Positions 43,927-52,546 of a stretch of DNA of 64,000 nt are shown in pieces (within the stretch, counting starts at the first letter, position 1; every line of letters starts with the position of its first letter). The notes under the pieces were generated by a model. The model was not told the origin of the DNA. It saw only the letters and a program-made list of their open reading frames with translations, and ran no database searches. This DNA is from Myxococcales bacterium (lineage in GTDB: Bacteria; Myxococcota_A; Polyangia; Nannocystales; Nannocystaceae). The stretch spans positions 1 through 64,000 of the forward strand of contig JACKDW010000002.1 of assembly GCA_020633295.1 (NCBI GenBank), written 5' to 3'. Both the position numbers and the translations under genes were made by a program.

Positions 43927-44747
43927 TGGTCGGTGCGCGCGTCGGTCGGTCGCGCGCCGAACTGTTCCGGGGCCATGTACATCGGCGTGCCGAGCACCGC
44001 GCCGACCTCGGTCAGCTCGTGCGCGAGCGCGCTGGGGGTCCTGGACACGCCTGGGTCTTCCTGCGTGATCGAGGTCTCGTAGTCACCGGTGCTCGTGACG
44101 CTGGCCGTGACGAGGCCGAAGTCGACGACGCGCGCGCGGCCGTCCGCGCCGACGAGCACGTTCGCGGGCTTGAAGTCGCGGTGGACGAGCCCCGCCTCGT
44201 GGGCCGCCGCGAGGCCGCGCCCGGCCTGCGCGAAGCGTCGGATGACCTCTCGCTCGTCGCCGCGGACGCGCGGCGGCGGCTGCACGGGCGCGTCACCGGC
44301 GACGGGGCCCGACGGCGCGCGCGATGGGTTCGCGTCGCGGCTCCCCGAGAGCGACCGCCGCTCGAGCCACTCGGCGAGCGTGTTGCCCTCGATGTACTCC
44401 ATGGCGACGAACACCGAGTCGTGGTGCGCGCCGACGTCGTAGACCTGGACGACGTTGGGGTGCGAGAGGCGCGCGAGCGCCTGGGCCTCGCGGATCATGC
44501 GGACCTGGGCGTCCGCGCTCGCGATCCGCCGCTCGCGGATCAGCTTGATCGCCACCCGGCGATCGAGCATCTCGTCGTAGGCGAGGTACACGACGCCCAT
44601 GCCGCCCTCGCCGAGCTTGCGCAGCAAGGCGTAGCGCTCGACTCGCTCGGACAGCTCGTCGCGCGCCCCGTCGACCCGGAGCGCGTCCGCGGCCGCGCTC
44701 CCCCCGGTCATCGACGCGGTCTGGATCAGGTTTGCGTGCTCGCTCAC
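43911..44747 (-). pseudogene. Ser/Thr protein kinase truncated at element junction
   Basis: A protein of 278 residues, from ATG 44747. Kinase features: GEGGMGVVY, AIKLI, HRDFKPANVL, VDFGL, and APEQFGARPTDARTDQFSF. The frame then ends with one Phe and a stop where intact homologues continue into helix F (typically CVALYEALYG) and helices G-I plus a C-terminal half. So the 3' half is missing and the catalytic fold is incomplete. The cut is exactly at the candidate attachment repeat. The product is probably non-functional unless the element excises. Confidence 0.85.
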
Positions 44748-44886
44748 GACCCTTCACGCCGCGCACGAGAGCGACGCGACTATTATGTCCAATAGCACAT
44801 GTTGACTATACGGCGCGTCACGTCGAGGACCGACGCGCGCCCGCGCGCTCAGGGGCTCACGCGCGCGCGTCGCCGGGCGCTGCGGC

Positions 44887-45486
44887 TCAGTACCAGAGGA
44901 AGCGGAAGCCGACGAGCGCGCTGTGGCGCAGGCCGTCCTCGGGCACGTAGCGGATGTCGTACGTCAGGTCGATCGCCATCGCGGCCGTGCTGTTGAGCCA
45001 GAACTCGTAGCCGATGCCCGCCTTGCCGCCGAGGCCGGCGGACAGGCGCCCGCGGCTGTCGGGCATGCCGGCGCCGCCGAGGCCCACGCGCAGGAACAGC
45101 CCCTTGACGAGGAAGCCCGTGCCCTCGATGTCGCCGCCGAACAGGACCTTGGAGCCAGGGCGACTCGTGGCGTAGCCGCCGACGTAGGCGTTGATGCCGA
45201 GGGTGAAGTTCTTGCTGATGCCGCCGCCGAACACGAGGTCGGCGCGCAGCGGCGGGATCACCGACTGGTCGATGGTCAGGTAGCTCGCGCCGAAGGTCGC
45301 GCCCGCGCCGACGAAGAAGCCGCGGCGGTCGTTCGGACCCTCGATCTCGACGCCCTGCCTGCCCATGACGCTGGCGGCGGCCTCGCCCGGCGCGAGCGCG
45401 AAGAGGCCGGCCACGAGCGTCGCGCCCGCGAGCGCGGCGAGGCGGAGGCGGTGATTAAGAAATTGCATGGCTTGCCTTTGCGTCAT
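44887..45486 (-). CDS. Probable outer-membrane beta-barrel protein
   Basis: A protein of 199 residues; ATG 45486 chosen (AGGAG 10 bp upstream). Signal peptide (LRLAALAGATLVAGLFALA, cut after GEAAA). Then alternating strands (FFVGAGATFGASYL, FTLGINAYVGGYA, LSAGLGGKAGIGYEFW) ending in aromatic VGFRFLWY, the usual C-terminal outer-membrane signature. No function assigned. It follows the COG3014-type gene on the same strand. Confidence 0.7.
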   Translation of the reverse strand: MTQRQAMQFLNHRLRLAALAGATLVAGLFALAPGEAAASVMGRQGVEIEGPNDRRGFFVGAGATFGASYLTIDQSVIPPLRADLVFGGGISKNFTLGINAYVGGYATSRPGSKVLFGGDIEGTGFLVKGLFLRVGLGGAGMPDSRGRLSAGLGGKAGIGYEFWLNSTAAMAIDLTYDIRYVPEDGLRHSALVGFRFLWY

Positions 45487-45500
45487 GATGGCACTGCTCC

Positions 45501-46082
45501 TCAACGGAGGGTTGTGATGTCGAGCACCGCGTACCCCCCCTGCGCGACCTCGACGGTGTACGTACGGCGCTCCTGACCGCCCGGGCCCGAGATCCGGGCC
45601 TCGATCGTGTGCGCGCCCGGTGCCACGGGCACCCGCGCGACGTAGATGAACGCCGGCAGCATGGTCCAGCTGCGCGTGTCGGGCTTGTCGGCGGCGACGA
45701 GCGCCCCCTCGGTCGCGGCGGCGGCGAGGAAGCCGACCAGCGCGCCGGCGCCCTCCGCCTGACGCCCGGCCGCGCGGGCGCCCTCGGCCGCGACCGCGCG
45801 CGTGATCATGCGCGTGATCGCGGAGCCGACGATCTTCGGCAGCATGTCCTCGTACTCGCGCACGACCTCGACCTCGAGGTTGGTGACGAGCTCGAGCGGG
45901 ATGGGCTGGCCGTCGACCGCCACGGCGCCGGTGTTGAACAGGTAGCCCGAGGGCACGAGCTTGGGGTAGTTGATGAACTTGAAGGCGGAGTGCTCGAGCA
46001 CCTTGGGGTTGCCGGTGATGTAGGTGCCGGCGAGCCCGACCGCGAGCCCGATCGGCATGCGCTCGGGGATCTTGTAGGGCAC
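45501..46082 (-). CDS. COG3014-type lipoprotein, C-terminal half
   Basis: 193 residues beginning PYKIPERMPIGLAVGLAG, which is the conserved C-terminal part of COG3014 proteins. It is in the same frame as the upstream half at 46104-47021, separated only by TGA at 46104-46106. The first residues after that stop (SLLSVGRVPYK) also read naturally. So this is probably one gene interrupted by a stop, perhaps with nearby indels, and not an independent gene. A GTG at 46082 is the only start in the frame. Confidence 0.6.
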   Translation of the reverse strand: MPYKIPERMPIGLAVGLAGTYITGNPKVLEHSAFKFINYPKLVPSGYLFNTGAVAVDGQPIPLELVTNLEVEVVREYEDMLPKIVGSAITRMITRAVAAEGARAAGRQAEGAGALVGFLAAAATEGALVAADKPDTRSWTMLPAFIYVARVPVAPGAHTIEARISGPGGQERRTYTVEVAQGGYAVLDITTLR

Positions 46083-46103
46083 GCGCCCGACGCTGAGCAG
46101 GGA

Positions 46104-47021
46104 TCAGCAGCTCCGTCGCGGGCCACCCACGAGCGCGGGCGCAGCCGCGCGGCCCGGCGCGACGCTCGCGAGCACGCCGGCGGCGGCCGCCAGCAGCGCG
46201 ACCTCGGTCTCGCCTGTCTCTTCGAGCATCTCGGCGTCCTCGGGGGCGAGCGGCTCGGGATCGAGTGTCGGCGCGGGCGCGGCCTCGCCGAGCAGGCGCT
46301 GGACGTGCGCGCCGCGGACGGTCGTGAGCGCGGCGAGCCGCTGCACGGGCGCCTCGAGGCTGCGCAGCGGCTTCTCCTGCAGCGCCTCGTTGTAGAAGCG
46401 CATGGCCTGGTCGTGCTCGCCGAGGCGCTCGTGCACGAAGCCCGCGAGGTACGAGCCGAACGCGCCGTGGGCCTGCTCGGGCTTGAAGTTCATCAGGTAC
46501 TCGCGCATGACCGTGAAGCGCTTGGCCTCGACGCGCGCGCCGGAGAGGTCCCCCTGCGCGAGGTAGTTGATGATGTTGAACGCGTTGAGCGCGAGCTTCT
46601 CGGACGGCGGCGCCTTGTACTTGGTCGCGTCGTCGCTGAAGATGTACTTGCCGATCTGCCCGGCGGTGTCGTTGGCGACGTCGAGCAGCACGAGCTGCTC
46701 ATCCGCGACCTGGAAGTTCTCGGCGCTGACCTCGTAGCGGCGCATCGCCTGCAGGATCATCGCGCGCTCCAGGATCGCGATCGCGGTGTCCTTCTTCCAC
46801 TTCTGCGGCATCTCCTCGGGCTTGCGCACGCCGATGTACTTGCTGAACTCCTTCTGCCCGCGCTCGAGTTCACCTGCCTGAACAGCCAGACGCGCGGTCT
46901 CGGTCTTGTCGGTGTAGGTCGCGCAGCCGCCGAGGCCGAGCGCGAGCGCGAGCGCGAGCGCGCGACGAGGGCGACGCGCGCGCGGGGCGGCGGAGGCGGG
47001 TGCGGAGGGCTTCTTCGACAC
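46104..47021 (-). CDS. COG3014-type envelope lipoprotein, N-terminal half
   Basis: 305 residues from ATG 47021. Signal with lipobox LGGC, then repeated helical hairpins typical of a TPR-like protein (AVQAGELERGQKEFSKYI, AILERAMILQAMRRYEVSA, GSYLAGFVHERLGEHDQAM). It resembles COG3014 lipoproteins that accompany LpoB (penicillin-binding protein activator) in gram-negative operons. It ends at TGA 46106, with the rest of the family fold continuing in frame in the next entry. Confidence 0.7.
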   Translation of the reverse strand: MSKKPSAPASAAPRARRPRRALALALALGLGGCATYTDKTETARLAVQAGELERGQKEFSKYIGVRKPEEMPQKWKKDTAIAILERAMILQAMRRYEVSAENFQVADEQLVLLDVANDTAGQIGKYIFSDDATKYKAPPSEKLALNAFNIINYLAQGDLSGARVEAKRFTVMREYLMNFKPEQAHGAFGSYLAGFVHERLGEHDQAMRFYNEALQEKPLRSLEAPVQRLAALTTVRGAHVQRLLGEAAPAPTLDPEPLAPEDAEMLEETGETEVALLAAAAGVLASVAPGRAAAPALVGGPRRSC

Positions 47022-47097
47022 GACGACTCGAGCGGGAGGCGAGAGGCGGGAGGTCAGCGGCTCGCGGCGCGGCGAGGCGATGGCGCGCCGCGCCGGC

Positions 47098-47757
47098 TCA
47101 GCGGACGATCGCCTTCGTCCGCTCGGACTGCGCCTGGAACTTGACGAGGCTGGTCTCGATCTCGATGACCTGGACGAACAGCGTGTACTGCACCCGGCGC
47201 TCGCCGTTGATCATCTCGTCGACCGAGCCGACCTTGCCGGTGATGTAGTAGTCGGCGCCGACCTGCCGGCTGACCTGGGCCTGGTAGTTGGGGTCGTAGA
47301 TGTTGGCGTTCTGCTGGACCTGGACCTCGCGCGCCATCTCGGCCTGACGCTCGCGGCTGACGACGTTGACGACGCCGCTGTTGACGAACTGCGTCTCCAT
47401 CTGCCCGAGCAGCGTGTTGAGCTGGTCGTCGATGTGCTGGCTCGTCTCGTTCTTGAACGGCCAGATGGCGACGACGGCGGGCTTCTCGACGGAGCGCAGC
47501 GAGCCCCACCAGGGCGAGGCGAACAGCTTGTCGAGGTTGACCTTGAGCAGGTCCTCGAGGTCCTTGCGATCGAGCGTCGTGCTCATCGCGGCGTTGTCGA
47601 GGTTGGGGTTCTCGGTCCCCTCGCCGCCGCGGACGGCCTTCGGCTTACAGCCGGTGTTGACGGCGAGCGTCGCGGGCACGAGCAGCGCCGCGGTCAGCAG
47701 CGCGCGGACGAGGCCAGGGAGGAGGAGAGGTGAACGGCGGGTGGAGATGATGGACAT
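47098..47757 (-). CDS. lpoB: LpoB-like penicillin-binding protein activator
   Basis: A protein of 219 residues. Signal ends at a lipobox-like site (NTGC, Cys37), followed by a disordered segment and the LpoB domain (PF13036): DLLKVNLDKLFASPWW, AVVAIWPFKNETSQHID, VVNVVSRERQAEMAREV, QVGADYYITGKVGS. LpoB proteins sit in the outer membrane and reach through the wall to stimulate PBP1b-type enzymes. Upstream in the same operon as the COG3014 gene, matching its usual neighbourhood. Confidence 0.82.
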   Translation of the reverse strand: MSIISTRRSPLLLPGLVRALLTAALLVPATLAVNTGCKPKAVRGGEGTENPNLDNAAMSTTLDRKDLEDLLKVNLDKLFASPWWGSLRSVEKPAVVAIWPFKNETSQHIDDQLNTLLGQMETQFVNSGVVNVVSRERQAEMAREVQVQQNANIYDPNYQAQVSRQVGADYYITGKVGSVDEMINGERRVQYTLFVQVIEIETSLVKFQAQSERTKAIVR

Positions 47758-47760
47758 CGG

Positions 47761-47946
47761 TCAGTACCGGGGCTTGGGGCGCGAGCGTGTTCCGAGTCGT
47801 TCTTGCGTGGTGTTGTACAGAATTACCGCGCCGTCGCGCGGGGCGTGCTCGATCGCGCGCCCGATCCGATCATGGGCCGCGCCAAGCCGAGCCTCGTACT
47901 TCAGACGTCGCCACCGGGCGCGCGATGCAGGGCGCCCGCGGGCCAC
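47761..47946 (-). CDS. Possible small basic protein
   Basis: A frame of 61 residues, Arg-rich, ending GAVILYNTTQERLGTRSRP. It starts just after the LpoB-direction gap and has weak codon signal. No motif. Could be a spurious frame of the 200-bp gap between lpoB and the DUF493 gene. Confidence 0.25.
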   Translation of the reverse strand: MARGRPASRARWRRLKYEARLGAAHDRIGRAIEHAPRDGAVILYNTTQERLGTRSRPKPRY

Positions 47947-47958
47947 AGGTGAGTCGAC

Positions 47959-48276
47959 TCACAGGATCATGAGCAGGTCCCGGAGCGTGTACAGCCGCGC
48001 GTAGACCTGCTCGACCTCTTCCACGGTGAGAACGTGCATCTCCAGGGTCACGCAGACCTTGGCGCCGCTCGGGGTCACCCGCTCGCGCGTTGTGATCCGG
48101 GCCTCATCGCGGATCACCTCGCGCGCGAGCGCGGCGGCCCGCGTGTTGAAGTCGGACTGCTCCGGGCCCGGCCCGAACACCTTGATGATGAACTCGCCGG
48201 GGAAGTCGTGGACTGCGAGCAGCGCGTCACGGGACGGAGCTGTGCGCGGGTGCGGCGGCGTGGGCGTGCTCGTCAT
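47959..48276 (-). CDS. DUF493 (YbeD-like) protein
   Basis: A protein of 105 residues from ATG 48276. FPGEFIIKVFGPG, SDFNTRAAALAREVI, TTRERVTPSGAKVCVTLEM and VEQVYARLYTLRDLLMIL reproduce the family's alpha-beta pattern. YbeD-type proteins are small regulators related to the lipoate and cell-envelope operon; activity uncertain. A longer frame starting at 48468 has no such support. Confidence 0.8.
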   Translation of the reverse strand: MTSTPTPPHPRTAPSRDALLAVHDFPGEFIIKVFGPGPEQSDFNTRAAALAREVIRDEARITTRERVTPSGAKVCVTLEMHVLTVEEVEQVYARLYTLRDLLMIL

Positions 48277-48339
48277 GCACCGCAGTCCTAGCCGGTTTCC
48301 AGGGGTCCGTCGATAACAAGCGAGCTCGCGGCGCGCTGC

Positions 48340-49112
48340 GTGGATCTCGACGCGCGGATCCAGTACGCCCCCCGTGTGGCGCTCGTTCCGGCTCTCAGCC
48401 CGCGGCTCGCCGTGATCGCCGACTGGCTCCCACGGGGCTGCGTGTTCGCGGATATCGGCACCGACCACGCGCTCCTGCCGACGGCCGTGACCGCCCGCGA
48501 CCCGACCGCGCGGGCGATCGCGGTGGACCGCCGCGCGGGGCCGCTGACGGCGGCGCGCGAGACCGTCGCGCGCTGGGGGCTGGCGACGCGCGTCGATCTT
48601 CGCCTGGCCGAAGGGCTATCTGCGATCGCGCCGGGCGAGGTCGACACCGTCACGATCGCCGGCATGGGCGGCGAGCGCATCATCGAGATCTTCGCGTCCG
48701 CGCCCGAGGTCTCGGCGGCGCTGACGCGGGTGATCCTGCAGCCCAACACCGACGCGCCGCGAGTGCGTCGCTGGCTCACCCAGGCCGGCTGGACCCTGGT
48801 CGACGAGCGCGCGCCGACGGTGCGCGGCGCGTGTACGTCACCATGCACGCGCGGACGTCCGCGCTCGTCCCCGCCGAGACGTCCGCGGTCGGCCCGCCGG
48901 GTCGGTGGTCGGAGGACGCGTGGCTGCTCGGGCCGCACCTGCTGCGCCGCGGCGGCGACGAGCTGGCGACGCTCGTGCGGCTCGAGCCACCCGCTGCCGC
49001 CGCGCCGCGGCGCAGGCGCGCGCGTGGCACCGGACGAGCGCTCGCTCAGCGCGCCGCTCGGCTCGAGGCGCGGCTGCAGGCGCTGATCGGCGCGAGCGCC
49101 GGCGAGCCGTAG
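48340..49112 (+). pseudogene. TrmK-like tRNA m1A22 methyltransferase, frameshifted
   Basis: From GTG 48340 the frame shows a Rossmann fold with FADIGTDHALLP (SAM motif I), AIAVDRRAGPLTAARETV, VTIAGMGGERIIEIF (motif IV-like) and VILQPNTDAPRVRRWLTQ, all as in COG2384/TrmK. The protein continues in another frame from about 48830 (VYVTMHARTSALVP onward). Adding or removing one base there would join them; the join point lies in TVRG. Either a real lesion or a sequencing error. The product would methylate A22 of certain tRNAs. Confidence 0.7.
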
Positions 49113-49249
49113 AGTTGGTTCCAGGCGCGCGTGAAGGCGCGCTCGCGCTCGAGCCGGAGCTGACTCGCGAGCGCCTCGGGGCTGCGCTCGAAGATGTAGC
49201 CGAGCAGGAACAGCGGCGGCGTGAGCAGCAGCAGGATGATCGCGTTCAT
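49046..49249 (-). CDS. Small hydrophobic-N-terminus protein
   Basis: A frame of 67 residues beginning MNAIILLLLTPPLFLLGYIF, clearly a membrane segment, and continuing with ERERAFTRAWNQLYGSPA. It overlaps the 3' end of the TrmK-like gene on the other strand and has no other support, but the hydrophobic N-terminus and Cys/Arg tail are unlike a random frame. Function unknown. Confidence 0.4.
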   Translation of the reverse strand: MNAIILLLLTPPLFLLGYIFERSPEALASQLRLERERAFTRAWNQLYGSPALAPISACSRASSRAAR

Positions 49250-49373
49250 GGGGCCCCCGACGCGGCCGCTGAGACGACGACGATCCGCGCTCAGAGACAA
49301 GTCTGACAGACGATCGCTCGCGACGCTCGCGCTGGTCATTCCACGCGCGCTGGCGCATGATCGACGACACCTC

Positions 49374-49766
49374 ATGGGCACGACCAATTCCCAGCCGAGC
49401 GCCGCCGTTCGCCTCGACAAGTGGCTGTGGGCCGCGCGCTGCTTCAAGACCCGCAGCCTCGCCTCGGCGGCATGTTCTGCGGGACATGTCAAGGTCAACG
49501 GCGCCGCGGGCAAGGCGGCGAAGCCGGTGCGCGTGGACGACGAGATCGTGGTGCGCACGCCCGTGGGCGACCGGATCCTCGTGGTCGTCGGGCTCAGCGA
49601 GCGCCGCGGCCCGGCCTCGGTGGCGCGCGAGCTGTACAAGGACCTGACGCCGCCGCGGCCCCCGAAGCAGGTCGAGGCCCCGGTCTTCGAGCGCGAGCGC
49701 GGGCTCGGCCGCCCGAGCAAGCGCGACCGCCGGAAGATGGAGAAGCTGCGCGGCGGCGAGTACTGA
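49374..49766 (+). CDS. hslR: S4-domain RNA-binding protein, Hsp15-like
   Basis: A protein of 130 residues. An S4 domain in the Hsp15 family form: VRLDKWLWAARCFKTRS, AACSAGHVKVNGAAGKA, PVRVDDEIVVRTPVGD, and the basic tail (RERGLGRPSKRDRRKMEK). Hsp15 binds stalled 50S subunits and aids their recycling. Start ATG 49374. Symbol by family resemblance. Confidence 0.82.
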   Translation: MGTTNSQPSAAVRLDKWLWAARCFKTRSLASAACSAGHVKVNGAAGKAAKPVRVDDEIVVRTPVGDRILVVVGLSERRGPASVARELYKDLTPPRPPKQVEAPVFERERGLGRPSKRDRRKMEKLRGGEY

Positions 49767-49844
49767 GCGTCGAGCGCTCGAGCGCTCGAGCGCCGCGCGC
49801 TCTCGAGCCGGTCGCGGCTGCCCGCGCTCCGGTATCATCAGGCC

Positions 49845-50360
49845 ATGCACTCACCCTGGTTCGCGCGCGTCGGAGTCGCGGCCCTGCTGGTCCCCTGCGC
49901 CCTCAGCTGCGCCATGATGTCGCAGAGCCGCAAGGGTCAGGAGCTGTCGTACCGCGGCGCGTGGCAGTGTGCGCAACGCGGCTGCGCGCCCTCCACCATG
50001 GTGCAGTCACGGCGCGGCTCAAACCAAGACGGCGTGCGCTTCAACGAGGTCTCCTTCAACCCGCGCGCCGCCATGGCGTTCACGGCCGCGAGCCCGTTTG
50101 ATCGCCTCGAGGCGAGCGTGCGCGACTGCAAGGGCGCCGAGGCGCCGATCACGGCCGAGGACGCGATCAAGAAGCCGGGCGAGCACGACGTGGGCGACGC
50201 GAGCGCGCGCGAGAGCTGGATCGTGATCGTCGATCCGCGGGCTCACAGCGGGCTCGACTTCACGGGCTGCGGCCGCTGGGTCGTGAAGGCGACCGCGACC
50301 TGGGCTGCGGACAAACGGACGTTCACGCTCGAGGCCGGGCTGTCGACGCCGAAGAAGTGA
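49845..50360 (+). CDS. Lipoprotein of unknown function
   Basis: A protein of 171 residues. Signal MHSPWFARVGVAALLVPCAL with lipobox ALSC (Cys22). The mature part has a globular beta-helical profile (SYRGAWQCAQRGCAPSTMV; RDCKGAEAPITAEDAI; HSGLDFTGCGRWVVKATATW) without recognised motifs. ATG 49845. Isolated on the plus strand. Confidence 0.65.
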   Translation: MHSPWFARVGVAALLVPCALSCAMMSQSRKGQELSYRGAWQCAQRGCAPSTMVQSRRGSNQDGVRFNEVSFNPRAAMAFTAASPFDRLEASVRDCKGAEAPITAEDAIKKPGEHDVGDASARESWIVIVDPRAHSGLDFTGCGRWVVKATATWAADKRTFTLEAGLSTPKK

Positions 50361-50469
50361 GCCGCCCCCGCCCCCACGCGCGCGCGTAGGGGCGACGAGC
50401 GCACAAGATCCGGGGCGAATCACGGAGGAGCAGCGCGGCCCGTGCCGCGCTCGCGACCGCCGCGAGGCG

Positions 50470-51099
50470 CTACCCGCAGGGACCCTCGATCGGCCCGGGC
50501 GCGTCGCAGGGGTCGAACATCGGCGGACCGCAGGTGTCCGGGACCTCCCAGTACTTCGTGTTGTTGCCGGTGATCTGACAGAAGTACGAGATCGCGTCGC
50601 CGCAGGCGGCGCTCCCGATACACGCCAGATACTCCGGCGGCTGGGTGCAGTAGGGCTCCTGGTTCGTCTTGACCTGCGCGCCGTAGACCGGCTGACAGTC
50701 GGGGGACTCCTCGCAGGCGGCCTCCTCGAGATCCGCGCATCCGTCGCCGTCCCCGTCTCCGTCTCCGTCTCCGTCTCCGTCTCCGTCTCCGTCGCCGTCT
50801 CCGTCTCCGTCTCCGTCGCCGTCCCCGTCGCCGTCGCCGTCTCCGTCTCCGTCTCCGTCGCCGTCTCCGTCTCCGTCGCCGTCCCCGTCGCCGTCTCCGT
50901 CGCCGCTGTCGGTCTCACTCCCGCTCGGCGAGGTCGTCTCGGGGCCGGCGGTCGTGTCGTTCGTCGTCTCGGTCTCCCCCTCAGAGTCGGACCCGCCCGA
51001 GGCCTCGGTGTCGCCGCCGCTGTCTCCGCACGCCGCGAGCTGCAGCGGCGCGCTGAGTGCCAGGAGCAAGCCAACGCGGTGAACCCATGTCGTCTTCAT
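50470..51099 (-). CDS. Lipoprotein with Gly-Asp repeat
   Basis: A protein of 209 residues from ATG 51099. Signal to lipobox LAAC (Cys24), then an acidic Ser/Glu/Thr stretch and about 27 (Gly-Asp) dipeptides. A C-terminal Cys-rich domain follows (CADLEEAACEESPDCQPVYG; CIGSAACGDAIS; CGPPMFDPCDAPGPIEGPC). The (GD)n spacer is characteristic of Nannocystaceae surface proteins. Its disulfide-rich tail is probably the recognition domain. Confidence 0.75.
   Translation of the reverse strand: MKTTWVHRVGLLLALSAPLQLAACGDSGGDTEASGGSDSEGETETTNDTTAGPETTSPSGSETDSGDGDGDGDGDGDGDGDGDGDGDGDGDGDGDGDGDGDGDGDGDGDGDGDGDGDGDGCADLEEAACEESPDCQPVYGAQVKTNQEPYCTQPPEYLACIGSAACGDAISYFCQITGNNTKYWEVPDTCGPPMFDPCDAPGPIEGPCG
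50744..50907 (-). repeat. Gly-Asp coding tandem repeat
   Basis: About 27 six-base units of the GGCGAC/GGAGAC type on the minus strand, coding (Gly-Asp)n inside the lipoprotein. Synonymous third-base variation shows it is not a recent perfect expansion. Probably a flexible, calcium- or charge-bearing spacer; length may vary between strains. Confidence 0.85.
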
Positions 51100-51358
51100 A
51101 CGACGAGGGTAGCACCCGCGCGCGAGTGAAGATGTCTTAAAGAGCATGTTCATGTGTATCCACAACAGCGGCCCGCGACCCCATGGGCGCGGCCTTAGAA
51201 CGATCGCGAAGCGGTTTTTCCAACGGGCGGAACAAAAACAGCGAGGGCGCGCGGAGGTCCCCATACACCGGCGCCGCGCAGCCGACTTCGCGTCCCGTAT
51301 ACGTGTTGTACGGCGCGCGCGGATTCGTTACATCAACGAGCACGCCAGGAGGCCCGTG

Positions 51359-52384
51359 ATGCGCTGCGACAAGCTGTTCCCCACCCTGTTGACCCCGCTG
51401 CTCGCGCTCGCGCTCGTGCGCTGCGACGCGCCCGACGACGACGACGCGCGCGCGCCGAGCGAAGCGGACGCGACGATCGAGCCGCTGTCGCTCAACGTGG
51501 CGAGCGATCCATCGCCCGACTTCCGGCGCTTCTGCGCGACGCCCGAGGTCGACGCCGAGACGATGGCGGCGATCGACGCCGACATGGCGAGCCGCCTGCA
51601 GATCACGCGCGGTAAGGGCGGGAAGCCGGGCGGCGGCGGCGGCGGTGGTGGTGGTGGCGGCGGCGGCGGTGGCGGGACGCTCCCCGACGTCGTGTCGATC
51701 CCGGTGTACGTACACGTCATTCACGACGGGCCGCAGGGCCTCGTGTCACAGTCGGCGGTGCAGGACCAGCTCGCGGTGCTCAACGCGGCCTACGCCGGCG
51801 GCGACGAGGGCGAGCAGGGGCAGCAGACCGACGTGAAGACGCGCTACGCGTTCAGCCTGCAGGCGATCAACTACGTCGACAACGCGGCGTGGTTCACCAT
51901 GGGCTACGGCTCGCAGGCGGAGAACCAGGCCAAGTCGAGCCTGCGGCAGGGCGGCGCCGAGGCGCTCAACCTCTACACGGCCGAGCTAGGCGGCGGGCTG
52001 CTCGGCTGGGCGACCTTCCCCTCGAGCTACGCGCAGGCGCCCCTCGATGACGGCGTGGTGCTGCTGCACTCGTCGCTCCCGGGCGGCGACGCGGCGCCCT
52101 ACAACGAGGGCGACACGGCGACCCACGAGGTCGGGCACTGGCTCGGGCTGTACCACACCTTCCAGGGCGGCTGTCAGCAGGGCGACGGGGTCGACGACAC
52201 GGCGCCGGAGCGCGACGACGCCTACGGCTGTCCTGTCGGTCGGGACACGTGCAAGAACAAGCCCGGCGTCGACCCGATCTACAACTTCATGGACTACACC
52301 GACGACTCCTGCATGTTCGAGTTCACGAGCGGCCAGGCGGCGCGCATGGACGCGGCGTTCCTCGCCTATCGCCTCGGGCAGTGA
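51359..52384 (+). CDS. Pappalysin-like M43 metalloprotease
   Basis: A protein of 341 residues; ATG 51359 with AGGAGG 6 bp upstream. N-terminal signal with imperfect lipobox (VRC, Cys22), a 16-Gly run (91-106), then the catalytic domain. H256EVGHxxGLxH (ending H266) is the M43 zinc motif and YNFMDYTDDSC the Met-turn. The SVPVYVHVIH-type segment (VVSIPVYVHVIHDGPQG) is the usual N-terminal part of the family. Secreted or surface protease, perhaps used in predation. Confidence 0.88.
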   Translation: MRCDKLFPTLLTPLLALALVRCDAPDDDDARAPSEADATIEPLSLNVASDPSPDFRRFCATPEVDAETMAAIDADMASRLQITRGKGGKPGGGGGGGGGGGGGGGGTLPDVVSIPVYVHVIHDGPQGLVSQSAVQDQLAVLNAAYAGGDEGEQGQQTDVKTRYAFSLQAINYVDNAAWFTMGYGSQAENQAKSSLRQGGAEALNLYTAELGGGLLGWATFPSSYAQAPLDDGVVLLHSSLPGGDAAPYNEGDTATHEVGHWLGLYHTFQGGCQQGDGVDDTAPERDDAYGCPVGRDTCKNKPGVDPIYNFMDYTDDSCMFEFTSGQAARMDAAFLAYRLGQ

Positions 52385-52546
52385 GCGGCGCCGTGAGGGG
52401 CGCGCCGGCCCGCGGTCCCGCGCGCCCGACGTAACCGGACCCTTCGGCCATCTCGAGTCCGCGCGCGCGAAGGCGCGACGACGCCCCGCGCGGGCTCGAT
52501 TTCATCCGGCCGCGTCACGACGCGCGTCTGTTACGATCCGGCGGCG

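Noticed and set aside
46104..46106. Selenocysteine codon in the COG3014 gene
   Set aside because: No family precedent and no recoding hairpin noticed; nonsense mutation or sequencing error is simpler.
50744..50907. CRISPR or satellite DNA
   Set aside because: It is a hexanucleotide in-frame repeat coding Gly-Asp within a lipoprotein gene.
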